From an uncultured Prevotellaceae bacterium (GTDB taxonomy: Bacteria > Bacteroidota > Bacteroidia > Bacteroidales > Bacteroidaceae): a DNA stretch of 38,060 bases. Location: NCBI GenBank assembly GCA_902771785.1, contig CACXYH010000032.1, forward strand, positions 1 to 38,060, given 5' to 3'. A program made the position numbers and the translations under genes. The notes beneath the pieces are model-generated. The model had not been told where the DNA came from, did not search any database, and worked only from the letters and a program-made list of their open reading frames with translations. This document shows, piece by piece, positions 7,897-15,361 of the stretch (position 1 is the stretch's first letter; the number at the start of each line of letters is the position of its first letter).

Positions 7897-9390
7897 ATGA
7901 GAGAAATCGCAGAATCCCTGTTGAGGCAGTTCACCTACAACCCTGAAGAGCCCTTGCTCTTCAGCACTTCGCTCTTCCTCTTCCTTTTCCTGGGCTTCAC
8001 GCTGTGCTACTATCTGCTGGAGCGCAAGACCACGCTGCGGTTGCTCTTCGTGACGCTCTTCTCCTACTACTTCTATTATAAGAGCAGCGGCCACTACTTC
8101 TTCCTGCTGGCCATTGTGACTGCGAGCGACTACTGGCTGGGGTCGCGGCTTTATGCCGAGCAGCAGGGAAAGAGCCGCAAGTGGCTCATGAAGCTGATGC
8201 TCACCGTGAGCTTGCTCGTAGACCTGGGGCTGCTGTGCTACTTCAAATACACGAACTTCTTCGGCAAGATGATTGCCGACTGCATTGGCAGCAACTTCCA
8301 GCCGCTGGACATCTTCCTGCCTGTGGGCATCAGCTTCTTTACTTTCCAGAGCCTGAGCTATACGATCGACATCTATCGCCGGCAGCTGAAACCTGTGGGG
8401 TCGTTGCTCGACTACGCCTTCTACGTGTCGTTCTTCCCACAGCTGGTGGCAGGCCCTATCGTCAGGGCGCGCGACTTCGTGCCCCAGATCAGGCGGGTGC
8501 CCCACGTCACGAGCGAAATGATGGGGCGTGGCGTCTACTATATCATTGCGGGCATCATCAAGAAGTGCGTCATCAGCGACTACATCAGCCTGAACTTCGT
8601 CGACCGTATCTTCGACGACCCAGGGCTCTACTCAGGGGTGGAGAACCTGATGGGCATCTATGGCTACATGCTTCAGATTTATTGCGACTTCTCTGGCTAT
8701 AGCGATATGGCCATCGGTATAGCCCTGCTGCTGGGCTTCCACTTCCCGCAGAACTTCGATTCGCCTTACGTGAGCACGAGCGTCAGCGAGTTCTGGCATC
8801 GCTGGCACATGTCGTTTTCTACGTGGATACGCGACTACATCTACATCTCGATGGGCGGCAACCGCAAGGGAAAGGTTCGTACGTACGTGAACCTCATCGT
8901 GACGATGCTCATTGGCGGACTTTGGCACGGAGCCAGTTTGAACTTCGTGGCCTGGGGCGGCATGCACGGCCTGGCGCTGGCTGCCCATAAGTTTCTGCGC
9001 ACGGAGGTGCTGCATCACGACAAGCACTACTACTCGCACGGACTGAAACGCGTGGGGGCCATGCTGCTTACGTTCCACTTCATCTGCTTCACGTTCATCT
9101 TCTTCCGCAATACTTCGTTCGATAAGAGCATGCTCATGATCAGCCAGATCTTCGCCCATTTCCACGGCAGTCTGCTCTGGGGCGTGCTCACAGGCTATAA
9201 ATATGTATTTCTGTTGATGGGACTGGGCTATCTGAGCCATTTTGCTTCCTATCTGTGGCGCGACCGCATGGTGCGTCTCTTCTCGTGGGGCGGCTTCGTG
9301 CTGCAATGGCTGGCCTTGGTGGTGGCCATCTATCTGGTCATTCAGGTCAAGAGCAGCACTATTCAGCCGTTCATCTATTTCCAATTCTAA
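7897..9390 (+). CDS. Second MBOAT O-acyltransferase, 497 aa
   Basis: A second polytopic MBOAT protein, clearly related in layout to the one at 3497-4948 but divergent in sequence. It shows LPVGISFFTFQS, CDFSGYSDMAIG, EFWHRWHMSFSTWIRDYIYISMGGN (His304) and GGLWHGASLNF with the candidate catalytic His344. It has around ten or more hydrophobic segments. It is preceded after 18 bp by its likely SGNH partner and followed after 26 bp by a small SLT-like gene. Expected role: moving acetyl groups from cytoplasmic acetyl-CoA to a periplasmic acceptor. Two MBOAT genes side by side suggest two acceptors or two positions on one polymer. Confidence 0.92.
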   Translation: MREIAESLLRQFTYNPEEPLLFSTSLFLFLFLGFTLCYYLLERKTTLRLLFVTLFSYYFYYKSSGHYFFLLAIVTASDYWLGSRLYAEQQGKSRKWLMKLMLTVSLLVDLGLLCYFKYTNFFGKMIADCIGSNFQPLDIFLPVGISFFTFQSLSYTIDIYRRQLKPVGSLLDYAFYVSFFPQLVAGPIVRARDFVPQIRRVPHVTSEMMGRGVYYIIAGIIKKCVISDYISLNFVDRIFDDPGLYSGVENLMGIYGYMLQIYCDFSGYSDMAIGIALLLGFHFPQNFDSPYVSTSVSEFWHRWHMSFSTWIRDYIYISMGGNRKGKVRTYVNLIVTMLIGGLWHGASLNFVAWGGMHGLALAAHKFLRTEVLHHDKHYYSHGLKRVGAMLLTFHFICFTFIFFRNTSFDKSMLMISQIFAHFHGSLLWGVLTGYKYVFLLMGLGYLSHFASYLWRDRMVRLFSWGGFVLQWLALVVAIYLVIQVKSSTIQPFIYFQF

Positions 9391-9416
9391 AGTCTAATAA
9401 CTAAAAGGTAACAAGA

Positions 9417-9866
9417 ATGAAAACAAGGACTAAACTGGCAATGCTCCTCCTGGGACTGGCGCTTACATTGCCGTCTATGGCACAAAAAGACTCTGTCGAT
9501 GTCATGGAATACTGGAACCCGCTGATGGATGCTATCATACAGCATGAGAGCGGAGGTAACGTCAACGCCAAATGCGGATCCTATCTGGGTCCCATGCAGA
9601 TATCACCCCTACTGGTGCGTGGCGTCAACAACATTCTGATGAGTCGTGGCGAGAAAACACGCTACACCCTGGCCGACCGCAAGAGCATTCAGAAATCGAA
9701 AGAGATGTTTATTATCGTGATGTCGGTCTACAACAAGGCGAACGACTACGATAAAGCCATACGCATTTGGGCAGGCGGTCCTGGCTATTCTATCAAGGGC
9801 ACGCAGAAATGCGTCAGGGAGACAAATGCAATCTTGAAAAAAATGGGATATGAAAAGAAAGAGTAA
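9417..9866 (+). CDS. Small lysozyme-fold / lytic transglycosylase-like protein, 149 aa
   Basis: A secreted protein with a signal peptide ending near Ala22 (LPSMA-QK). The segment IIQHESGGNVNAKCGSYLGPMQIS carries the SLT-type catalytic Glu44, the ESGGN signature and the GPMQI motif that lines the glycan groove. The domain is short (about 120 aa after cleavage) but has both conserved blocks and a late alanine/tyrosine-rich helix. Enzymes of this kind cut the glycan strand of peptidoglycan. It sits between an MBOAT gene and an SGNH gene and overlaps the latter by 17 bp, so it is translated with the acetylation genes. That suggests the acetylated polymer is peptidoglycan, because O-acetylation blocks lytic transglycosylases. 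Confidence 0.75.
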   Translation: MKTRTKLAMLLLGLALTLPSMAQKDSVDVMEYWNPLMDAIIQHESGGNVNAKCGSYLGPMQISPLLVRGVNNILMSRGEKTRYTLADRKSIQKSKEMFIIVMSVYNKANDYDKAIRIWAGGPGYSIKGTQKCVRETNAILKKMGYEKKE

Positions 9867-10548
9867 GTTCTGCTTGATGGTAGCCATGTTGCTGTCGAGC
9901 TTCGTGGGGGGGCAGGCACAATCAAAGTTTGGCAAGCACTACGACGCAAGGATGGCTGAGTTTGCAACGATGAACGATATTGATGAGAACACCATCGTGA
10001 TGCTGGGCAACAGCCTGACAGAGAATGCCGGCTATCATGGCGGCTGGCAGATGCTGCTGGGTGCCGATAACGTGAGCAATCGAGGCATCTCGGGCGACAC
10101 GGCTGTGGGCATCCTGGCGCGTCTGAACACCATCCTGTCGAAGCATCCGAAGGCCATCTTCCTCATGTGCGGCACCAATGATTTGAGTCATAAGCTGCTG
10201 CCAGAACAGGTGTTCGAGCGGGTGTGCGAGGTTATCGACTCCATTCGTGCCGAGGCTCCGCAGACGAAGCTGTTCGTGCAGAGCATGCTGCCCTTCAACG
10301 AGTCGACGGGCCGATGGAAGACGCTCGACGGGCGTACGGACGACGTTCCCGTCATCAACGACATGCTGAGCAGCTACTGCTACGGGCTCGACATTCCCTT
10401 CGTCAACATCTTCCCCCGCCTCGTCATCGAGGGCACCAACTCGCTGCGAATGGAGCTTACCGTCGACGGACTTCACCTGAACAGCGACGGCTATGCCATT
10501 TGGGCGCAAGTGTTGCGCCCCTACGTTGAGGCTGTCAATAAGCAGTAA
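9850..10548 (+). CDS. SGNH hydrolase (PAF-acetylhydrolase/TesA-like), 232 aa
   Basis: A secreted esterase-type protein with a signal peptide of about 23 residues (KRKSK, hydrophobic core, GGQAQ). Block I is VMLGNSLTENAG, an N-for-D variant of GDSL with the nucleophile Ser55. Block II is NRGISGDTA, block III LMCGTNDLSH and block V DGLHLN with Asp206 and His209. The gene begins inside the 3' end of the SLT-like gene. As the last gene of the unit it could be the O-acetyl esterase (Ape-like) that reverses the modification, but this is context only. Large stem-loops follow its stop. Confidence 0.85.
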   Translation: MKRKSKFCLMVAMLLSSFVGGQAQSKFGKHYDARMAEFATMNDIDENTIVMLGNSLTENAGYHGGWQMLLGADNVSNRGISGDTAVGILARLNTILSKHPKAIFLMCGTNDLSHKLLPEQVFERVCEVIDSIRAEAPQTKLFVQSMLPFNESTGRWKTLDGRTDDVPVINDMLSSYCYGLDIPFVNIFPRLVIEGTNSLRMELTVDGLHLNSDGYAIWAQVLRPYVEAVNKQ

Positions 10549-10555
10549 CAGGAAG

Positions 10556-10613
10556 CATAGGCATCAAAAAGGATGCTGCTACCCATCACGAGCAGCAGCA
10601 TCACAAGCCTATG
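10556..10613. terminator. Nested stem-loop; terminator, best oriented for minus strand
   Basis: An inner stem GATGCTGCT/AGCAGCATC (10572-10580 with 10594-10602) sits inside an outer stem CATAGGC/GCCTATG (10556-10562 with 10607-10613). Read on the minus strand the inner hairpin runs directly into CCTTTTTG, a good intrinsic terminator for the predicted ncRNA. On the plus strand the structure follows the last SGNH gene and may also stop that operon. Confidence 0.65.
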
Positions 10614-10761
10614 TTTAACTAAAAATCCTTTTTCTATGAAAGAAATTTTCAGCCCAATAGGACTAAAAATTTGAAAGTTTAAATGGGAGCTTCACAGCGA
10701 CCACCTGTTATCCTACAGTTGAAAACTTTCTTTTTTACCAATAACTAAAAACCTAAATTGA
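10566..10761 (-). ncRNA. Predicted structured small RNA, about 195 nt
   Basis: A minus-strand unit with promoter and terminator but no ORF. The promoter is ATTG (10798-10795), 20 bp, then TACCTTTG (10774-10767). The terminator hairpin ends in TTTTT near 10566. Inside, GAAAGTTT and AAACTTTC (10730-10723 with 10680-10673) close a domain containing CTGT/ACAG and a GC-rich hairpin. An adjacent hairpin pairs AAATTTT/AAAATTT and AGTCC/GGGCT (10672-10643). This size, with a Bacteroidetes promoter and a terminator, resembles the Bacteroidales-1 / 6S-type RNAs, but I cannot confirm the family by eye. Confidence 0.5.
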
Positions 10762-10766
10762 CGATG

Positions 10767-10798
10767 CAAAGGTACAACGTTTTTCTCGTTTACGCAAT
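10767..10798 (-). promoter_or_regulatory. Promoter of the predicted ncRNA
   Basis: On the minus strand ATTG is followed after exactly 20 bp by TACCTTTG. This is the best promoter match in the 380 bp gap between the SGNH gene and the glycosyltransferase gene. Confidence 0.6.
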
Positions 10799-10912
10799 AC
10801 TTATGGGCAAAATAATGAATAAAAACACGTCATTCTTGACGTAAATCAACCCTTTGTGTCCGCAAACAACTAAATATTTCCATTTTTTAATGCATATTTC
10901 ATAAATTCGTAG

Positions 10913-10920
10913 TACCTTTG
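10913..10920 (+). promoter_or_regulatory. -7 box 8 bp before the GT4 start codon
   Basis: TACCTTTG matches the -7 consensus. Only eight bases separate it from the ATG at 10929, so the mRNA would have almost no leader. No clean -33 element is visible. Confidence 0.5.
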
Positions 10921-10928
10921 CACTACGT

Positions 10929-12203
10929 ATGAAAGTATTGATTGTAAACACAAGCGAGAGGGCTGGAGGTGCTGCCGTTGCGGCGCACAGGCTCATGGAG
11001 GCCCTGAGCAATAACGGCGTGAAGGCCCGTATGCTGGTGCGCGACAAGCAGACCGACGACCTGCAGGTGGTTGATTTGCCTGGCAAACTGCGCGCCAAGT
11101 GGTGCTTCCTCTGGGAGCGATTCGTGATTTTTCTTCACCTTCACTTTTCGAAAGTCAACTTGTTTTCGCTCGATATTGCCAATGTGGGCAACGACATTAC
11201 GCGCCTGCCGGAGTTTCGCGATGCCGACGTTGTGCATCTGCATTGGGTCAATCAAGGCATGCTCTCTACCGATGGCATCCGCCGCATCCTGCGTTCAGGC
11301 AAGCCTGTGGTGTGGACGATGCACGACATCTGGCCTGCTGTGTCCATCTGCCATCTGACGCTTGACTGTCGTAACTTCACTACGGGCTGCCGGCAATGCC
11401 CATACCTGCCTGGCGGAGGATCGTCGCGCGACCTTTCAGCTCGCGTGTGGCGACGCAAGCAACGCATGCTCGACGGGCAGAACATCACGTTCGTGGCCTG
11501 CAGCCGCTGGCTCGAAGGCGAGGCTAAGAGCAGCGCGCTGCTGCATGGACAAATCGTGACGAGCATTCCCAACCCCATCGACACGCGCGTGTTCCGCCCA
11601 GCCTCTCAGGCCGAAGCGCGGCTCAGCGAGCAGCTGCCGCAGGACCTGCATCTGCTGCTCTTTGTCTGTCAGCGGGTCACCAACCCCTACAAGGGCATGA
11701 ATTATCTGGTGGACGCATGCCGCCAGCTGGCCAGTCAGTATCCTGAAATGGTGGAGAATACGGGCGTGGTCATTCTGGGAGAAGATGCCGACGAGGTGGC
11801 CTCGCTGCTGCCGTTCAAGTCTTTCGCCCTGGGCTACGTGAGCGACGAGCGGCACATTGCGCGCATCTACAATGCCGTAGACCTGTTTGTGCTGCCCTCG
11901 CTCAGCGAGAACCTGCCCAACACCATTATGGAGGCTATGGCCTGCGGCGTGCCCAGCGTGGGCTTCAAGGTGGGCGGCATCCCAGAGGAGATTGACCATC
12001 GGCGCAACGGCTACGTGGCAGCCTATCGTGATGCCGACGACTTGGCACGCGGCATTCGCTGGACGCTCTTCGAGGCCGACCGCGAATCCCTGCGCAGCGA
12101 ATGCCTGCGCAAGGTGGCCCAGAACTATTCGCCATCGAGCGTGGCTGTGCGCTACGTAGAAGTCTATCAGCAAGCCATCGCACATAAACACTTCAAGCTA
12201 TGA
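10929..12203 (+). CDS. GT4-family glycosyltransferase, 424 aa
   Basis: A cytoplasmic GT-B-fold glycosyltransferase that moves a sugar from a nucleotide donor to a growing surface glycan or lipid-linked acceptor. The N-terminal glycine-rich segment follows VLIVNTSERAGGAAVAAHRL. The middle has WTMHDIWPAVSICH and a cysteine pair, CRQCPYLPGG, found in a subset of GT4 proteins. The C-terminal donor domain has the E-x7-E signature in SENLPNTIMEAMACGVP, then GGIPEEI. It overlaps the GT2 gene by four bases (ATGA), so they form one operon. The sugar and polymer are unknown; an exopolysaccharide or O-antigen role is likely. Confidence 0.88.
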   Translation: MKVLIVNTSERAGGAAVAAHRLMEALSNNGVKARMLVRDKQTDDLQVVDLPGKLRAKWCFLWERFVIFLHLHFSKVNLFSLDIANVGNDITRLPEFRDADVVHLHWVNQGMLSTDGIRRILRSGKPVVWTMHDIWPAVSICHLTLDCRNFTTGCRQCPYLPGGGSSRDLSARVWRRKQRMLDGQNITFVACSRWLEGEAKSSALLHGQIVTSIPNPIDTRVFRPASQAEARLSEQLPQDLHLLLFVCQRVTNPYKGMNYLVDACRQLASQYPEMVENTGVVILGEDADEVASLLPFKSFALGYVSDERHIARIYNAVDLFVLPSLSENLPNTIMEAMACGVPSVGFKVGGIPEEIDHRRNGYVAAYRDADDLARGIRWTLFEADRESLRSECLRKVAQNYSPSSVAVRYVEVYQQAIAHKHFKL

Positions 12204-12991
12204 CACGTTTTTCTGTAGTTACCATTACCTACAACGCCCAGGCCGTGCTGCAGCCCACGCTGCAGAGCGTGCTCAAGCAGAGCTATGAGGGCGTGGAGCA
12301 TCTGATTATCGACGGGGCATCGAAAGACGACACCCTCAGGCTGGCTGAGGCCTACAAGCAGCAGAGCGACGAGCTGGGGCTTGGCCACAAGGTGATTATC
12401 CAGTCGGAGCCCGATCATGGCATCTACGACGCGATGAACAAAGGACTGACGCAGGCGTCGGGCGACTATATAATATATATGAACGCGGGCGACAGTTTCC
12501 CTGCCGACGACACGCTGGAGCAGATAGCCCGCCGTTGTCACCTGAACGAACTGCCAAGCGGCGAGCTGCCTGCCGTGCTCTACGGCGAGACCGACATCAT
12601 CGACCAGGAGCGCCGCTTCCTGCGTCATCGCCGACTGCAGCCGCCTGCCGAAGGACTGTCGTGGCGCTCGTTTCGCGAGGGCATGCTCGTGTGCCATCAG
12701 GCTTTCTACGCCCGTACCGACATAGCCAAGAACCTGCAGTACGACACGCGCTATCGCTATTCGGCCGACGTAGACTGGTGCATCCGTGTGATGCGCGAGG
12801 CCGAGCGCATGAATCTTCCGCTCGTGCCCATCGGCATCGTTACGGCGCTCTATCTGGAAGAGGGGCAGACCACGCAGAACCATCGCGCTTCGCTGCTGGA
12901 GCGATTTCGCGTGATGAAGAGCCATTACGGCCTCATTTCCACCGCCTTGCAGCACGCCTGGTTCGTCATCAGGGCGGTGCTCAGGAAATAG
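12200..12991 (+). CDS. GT2-family glycosyltransferase, 263 aa
   Basis: A GT-A-fold inverting glycosyltransferase. It opens with FSVVTITYNAQ, has LIIDGASKDDT for nucleotide binding, then EPDHGIYDAMNKG and IIYMNAGD, the metal-binding region equivalent to DxD. The later YSADVDWCIRVMRE supplies the probable catalytic base region. These are typical of GT2 colanic-acid WcaA/WcaE-like enzymes. Its start codon overlaps the stop of the GT4 gene, implying translational coupling and consecutive steps in one glycan pathway. No polymerase or flippase gene lies nearby, so the final product is unknown. Confidence 0.88.
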   Translation: MTRFSVVTITYNAQAVLQPTLQSVLKQSYEGVEHLIIDGASKDDTLRLAEAYKQQSDELGLGHKVIIQSEPDHGIYDAMNKGLTQASGDYIIYMNAGDSFPADDTLEQIARRCHLNELPSGELPAVLYGETDIIDQERRFLRHRRLQPPAEGLSWRSFREGMLVCHQAFYARTDIAKNLQYDTRYRYSADVDWCIRVMREAERMNLPLVPIGIVTALYLEEGQTTQNHRASLLERFRVMKSHYGLISTALQHAWFVIRAVLRK

Positions 12992-13002
12992 GCTTAGCCA
13001 AT

Positions 13003-13090
13003 CGCCTGGATTCACGTAATGAATCGACCCGATTCACGTAACAAATCGACCCGATTCACGTAATGAATCGCCTGGATTCACGTAACCAAT
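13003..13090. repeat. Four tandem 22 bp units of GATTCACGTAA type
   Basis: Units start at 13003, 13025, 13047 and 13069. Each holds GATTCACGTAAnnAAT, preceded by CGCCTG or CGACCC. The joined units make short palindromes (GAATCG-ACC-CGATTC and GAATC-GCCTG-GATTC). The 22 bp period is not a multiple of three, so the array is not coding. A related array lies at 32743-32852. Confidence 0.85.
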
Positions 13091-13132
13091 CTCGGCGGAA
13101 GGAGCTACTACGCTCGAAACACCACAAGACAG

Positions 13133-13166
13133 CGCGAGCGACTTGCTTCACAGCAGGTCGCTCGCG
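13133..13166. terminator. 14 bp stem-loop between convergent genes
   Basis: CGCGAGCGAC continued by TTGC pairs with GCAG and GTCGCTCGCG around a TTCACA loop, with one G-U pair. It lies between the ends of the GT2 gene and the BlaR1-type gene. Neither side has a T-run, so it may slow or process transcripts rather than be a classical terminator. Confidence 0.45.
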
Positions 13167-13196
13167 TACTTAACACATGTTATACGAAATATTTGC

Positions 13197-14705
13197 CTAT
13201 TGCAGCCGGAAGTTGACGGGCAGCGTGAACTTGACGCGTACGGGCTTGCCGTTCTGCTGGCCGGGTGACCATTGGGGCATGGCCGAAATCAGGCGCAGAC
13301 ACTCGTTCTCGATGGCCTGTATGCCGGCTTTGACGCCCTGTACCTTGGCTTCGGCTTCCTGACCTTCCAGCTTGTTCATCGCCATAAAGATGCCGACTGC
13401 GGTCGGGCCGTCCTGTTCTTTGGCTTTGCCTCTCACTACTTTGGCATTGCTCAGCGTGCCGTCTTTCTCGACGATGAACTGCACTAAGTAGCGGCCCGTC
13501 ACGCCCCACTTCTGCGCGTCGGCAGGATATTTGATGTTCATAGCCTGCCACTTTAGCAATTCTACCATACCGCCAGGGAACTGAGGCATCACCTCTACTA
13601 CGTCGAAGACCTTGTCTTCTTCTGCTGTTTTCTTCACGATGTCAGAGTCCTGATATTCGACAGTACCATGCACCTTGTAGGGCTTCTGAGCCTGCTGCAC
13701 CTTCTTCTCCTCCTTTGCTTCGTCGGCTGTACCGTTGATCTTAATGACGGTAGTGCCGTTGATTTTCACTTGTCCGTTCTTGCGGCCTTTCTTCACAACC
13801 ACCTTCTTCTGGGGCTGCTTCGTTTTGTAGTCTGTCACCGTCTCGGCTGTGGCAGCCAGCGACAGGGCGACGATGGGCACCAGATAGAGTGCCTTGAGCC
13901 AACTGAATCGTGGCGATTTTCTTTTCATCATCATGTCTATTCGTTTTTTAAGTTCGCTGGTGTTGATGCCGTTGGCGAGGGCACAGGCCTGGATGCCCGT
14001 CGCCTTGGTCATCAGTAGGGATAAGTACTGGGCCTTGTCGACCCCGTGCGAGAGAACGGCTTCGTCGGCTTCATACTCATGGATGGTGCGCAGGTCGCGA
14101 CTAAGCAGCCATACCACGGGGTTGAACCATTGTAAAACCGTAAGGGCTCCAACGAATACCACGTCGCGGCTGTGGTGCAGGCGTATGTGGCTTCGCTCAT
14201 GTTCTATCAGGAGCGAGTTGTGCTCCTCGTAATCATGTCGGTTGACGACGATTGTATTCATCCAGGAGAAGGGTGCCACAGGCTCGTCGCTGACGGCTAT
14301 CGGCGTGCCGTCGCTCAGCGTGTGGTGTTCGCAGCAGGCTATCATCCGCCGCAGCTGCCAGTAGGTGTAGAGCAGATAGGCTGTGCGTGCCGCCATTCCT
14401 GCTACGATTATCCATCCCAGGACGCTCGTCAGCAGCGCCTTGACGTCGGCCGATGCAGGCTGTTGGCGCATGACGGCTGTCCCAGTAGGCAGTTCTGCCG
14501 GCATGGGCTGTATCTCAATCCAAACCGTTTCGTGCAGGGTGATGATGCAGAGCGGCAGCACCACCGATAGTGCCAGCATCATGAGCAGCACGGCGCGGTT
14601 GAGCCTGTGCGTGGTGTCGCGCTCCATGAGCAGGCGGTAGCAGAAGTAGAATGCTGCCAGCAGCACAGCCACTTTCAGGTCGTAGGTCAGAAATTCGGTC
14701 ATCAT
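13197..14705 (-). CDS. BlaR1/M56-family sensor protease with C-terminal TonB domain, 502 aa
   Basis: A membrane zinc protease of the BlaR1/MecR1 type. It has N-terminal transmembrane helices, the gluzincin motif HERSH (residues 169-173) and a downstream HEYEAD segment for the third zinc ligand. A further hydrophobic helix near residues 270-287 precedes a periplasmic part. Instead of a penicillin-binding sensor domain, the C-terminus (about 400-500) is a TonB_C-like domain with NIKYPADAQKWGVTGRYLVQFIVEKDG. This fusion is common in Bacteroidetes and suggests envelope-linked signals other than beta-lactams. It starts inside the BlaI-type gene with a four-base overlap. The expected action is to inactivate that repressor on signal. 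Confidence 0.88.
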   Translation of the reverse strand: MMTEFLTYDLKVAVLLAAFYFCYRLLMERDTTHRLNRAVLLMMLALSVVLPLCIITLHETVWIEIQPMPAELPTGTAVMRQQPASADVKALLTSVLGWIIVAGMAARTAYLLYTYWQLRRMIACCEHHTLSDGTPIAVSDEPVAPFSWMNTIVVNRHDYEEHNSLLIEHERSHIRLHHSRDVVFVGALTVLQWFNPVVWLLSRDLRTIHEYEADEAVLSHGVDKAQYLSLLMTKATGIQACALANGINTSELKKRIDMMMKRKSPRFSWLKALYLVPIVALSLAATAETVTDYKTKQPQKKVVVKKGRKNGQVKINGTTVIKINGTADEAKEEKKVQQAQKPYKVHGTVEYQDSDIVKKTAEEDKVFDVVEVMPQFPGGMVELLKWQAMNIKYPADAQKWGVTGRYLVQFIVEKDGTLSNAKVVRGKAKEQDGPTAVGIFMAMNKLEGQEAEAKVQGVKAGIQAIENECLRLISAMPQWSPGQQNGKPVRVKFTLPVNFRLQ

Positions 14706-15079
14706 CGCTTCAGGTTTTCTATTGTTCTCTTGATTTCTTCGATTTCCTCGTCGCTCAGTTGTTCGCTCTTGGCGAAGAACGAAACGAGCGAGGCCAGCGA
14801 ACCGCCGAAGAAGGTGTTCTTTACTTCGGTCATGTACGAGCGGGTGTAGGCTTCGCGGCTCACGCGGGCTGAAAAGAGCTGGGCTTTCCCCATCTTCACC
14901 GACTCAACGAAGCCTTTCTCCTTCAGAATCTTCAGAAACGTGAGCAGCGTGGTCAGAGCAGGCTTGGGTTCTGGCATGTGCTCCATAATATCAGCCGAGC
15001 GGCCCTCGCCGTTGGGTAGGCTCCACAGCGCGTTCATCACCTGTGTCTCGGCCTTGGTCAGTCTGTTGTTCTCTTTCAT
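14702..15079 (-). CDS. BlaI/MecI/CopY-family repressor, 125 aa
   Basis: A small winged-helix DNA-binding protein. It begins with TKAETQVMNALW, followed by the helix-turn-helix region with KPALTTLLTFLKILKEKGFV and a dimerisation tail. The length matches BlaI (about 125 aa). It forms an operon with the BlaR1-type protease through a four-base overlap. Three palindromes of the form TCTAAAnnTTTAGA surround its own promoter, so it very probably represses itself and the protease gene. The effector and any wider regulon are not visible here. Confidence 0.9.
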   Translation of the reverse strand: MKENNRLTKAETQVMNALWSLPNGEGRSADIMEHMPEPKPALTTLLTFLKILKEKGFVESVKMGKAQLFSARVSREAYTRSYMTEVKNTFFGGSLASLVSFFAKSEQLSDEEIEEIKRTIENLKR

Positions 15080-15093
15080 ATAGCGGTTGTTGT

Positions 15094-15107
15094 TCTAAAG
15101 TTTTAGA
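15094..15107. promoter_or_regulatory. BlaI-type operator 1 (downstream of promoter)
   Basis: TCTAAAGTTTTAGA is a 6-2-6 palindrome lying between the -7 box and the start codon of the repressor gene, in the expected 5' leader. Confidence 0.75.
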
Positions 15108-15118
15108 GTTTGATGGTG

Positions 15119-15150
15119 CAAAGATATTCTAAAGATTTAGAACTACCAAA
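15119..15150 (-). promoter_or_regulatory. Promoter of blaI-type/blaR1-type operon
   Basis: On the minus strand a perfect TTTG (15150-15147) is followed by 20 bp and TATCTTTG (15126-15119). This is a full match to the Bacteroidetes housekeeping promoter. Confidence 0.8.
15128..15141. promoter_or_regulatory. BlaI-type operator 2 (between -33 and -7)
   Basis: TCTAAAGATTTAGA lies inside the promoter spacer, where a bound repressor would block polymerase. Confidence 0.8.
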
Positions 15151-15158
15151 TAATTTAC

Positions 15159-15172
15159 TCTAAATCTTTAGA
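15159..15172. promoter_or_regulatory. BlaI-type operator 3 (upstream of promoter)
   Basis: TCTAAATCTTTAGA, extended to 18 bp as ACTCTAAATCTTTAGAGT, lies just upstream of the -33 box. The three operator centres are 34 and 31 bp apart, about three helical turns each. Confidence 0.75.
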
Positions 15173-15282
15173 GTATTAACAAAGATTAAGAACTGCTACG
15201 GTTTGAACTCTTGCTGCTCCAGCCGTTCCTGAAACTCCAGTCACTCCTGTATTTCCTGCAATTTACAACGGTTGCAAAGAAA

Positions 15283-15310
15283 AATCCCCTCCTGGCGAGA
15301 GGAGGGGATT
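15283..15310 (-). terminator. Terminator of the starch locus
   Basis: AATCCCCTCC and GGAGGGGATT form a perfect 10 bp stem. On the minus strand the tail is TTTCTTTG, giving a standard intrinsic terminator about 50 bp after the end of the large amylase gene. The stretch 15181-15282 between here and the operators holds no gene that I can see. Confidence 0.8.
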
Positions 15311-15361
15311 GCGTTGCGAAAAGGTTGCTGACTGGCAGCAGGCCCGTAGGCCTTGAGCTGC

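Noticed and set aside
13003-13090. Possible CRISPR array
   Set aside because: Units are contiguous 22 bp repeats with no unique spacers and no cas genes nearby.
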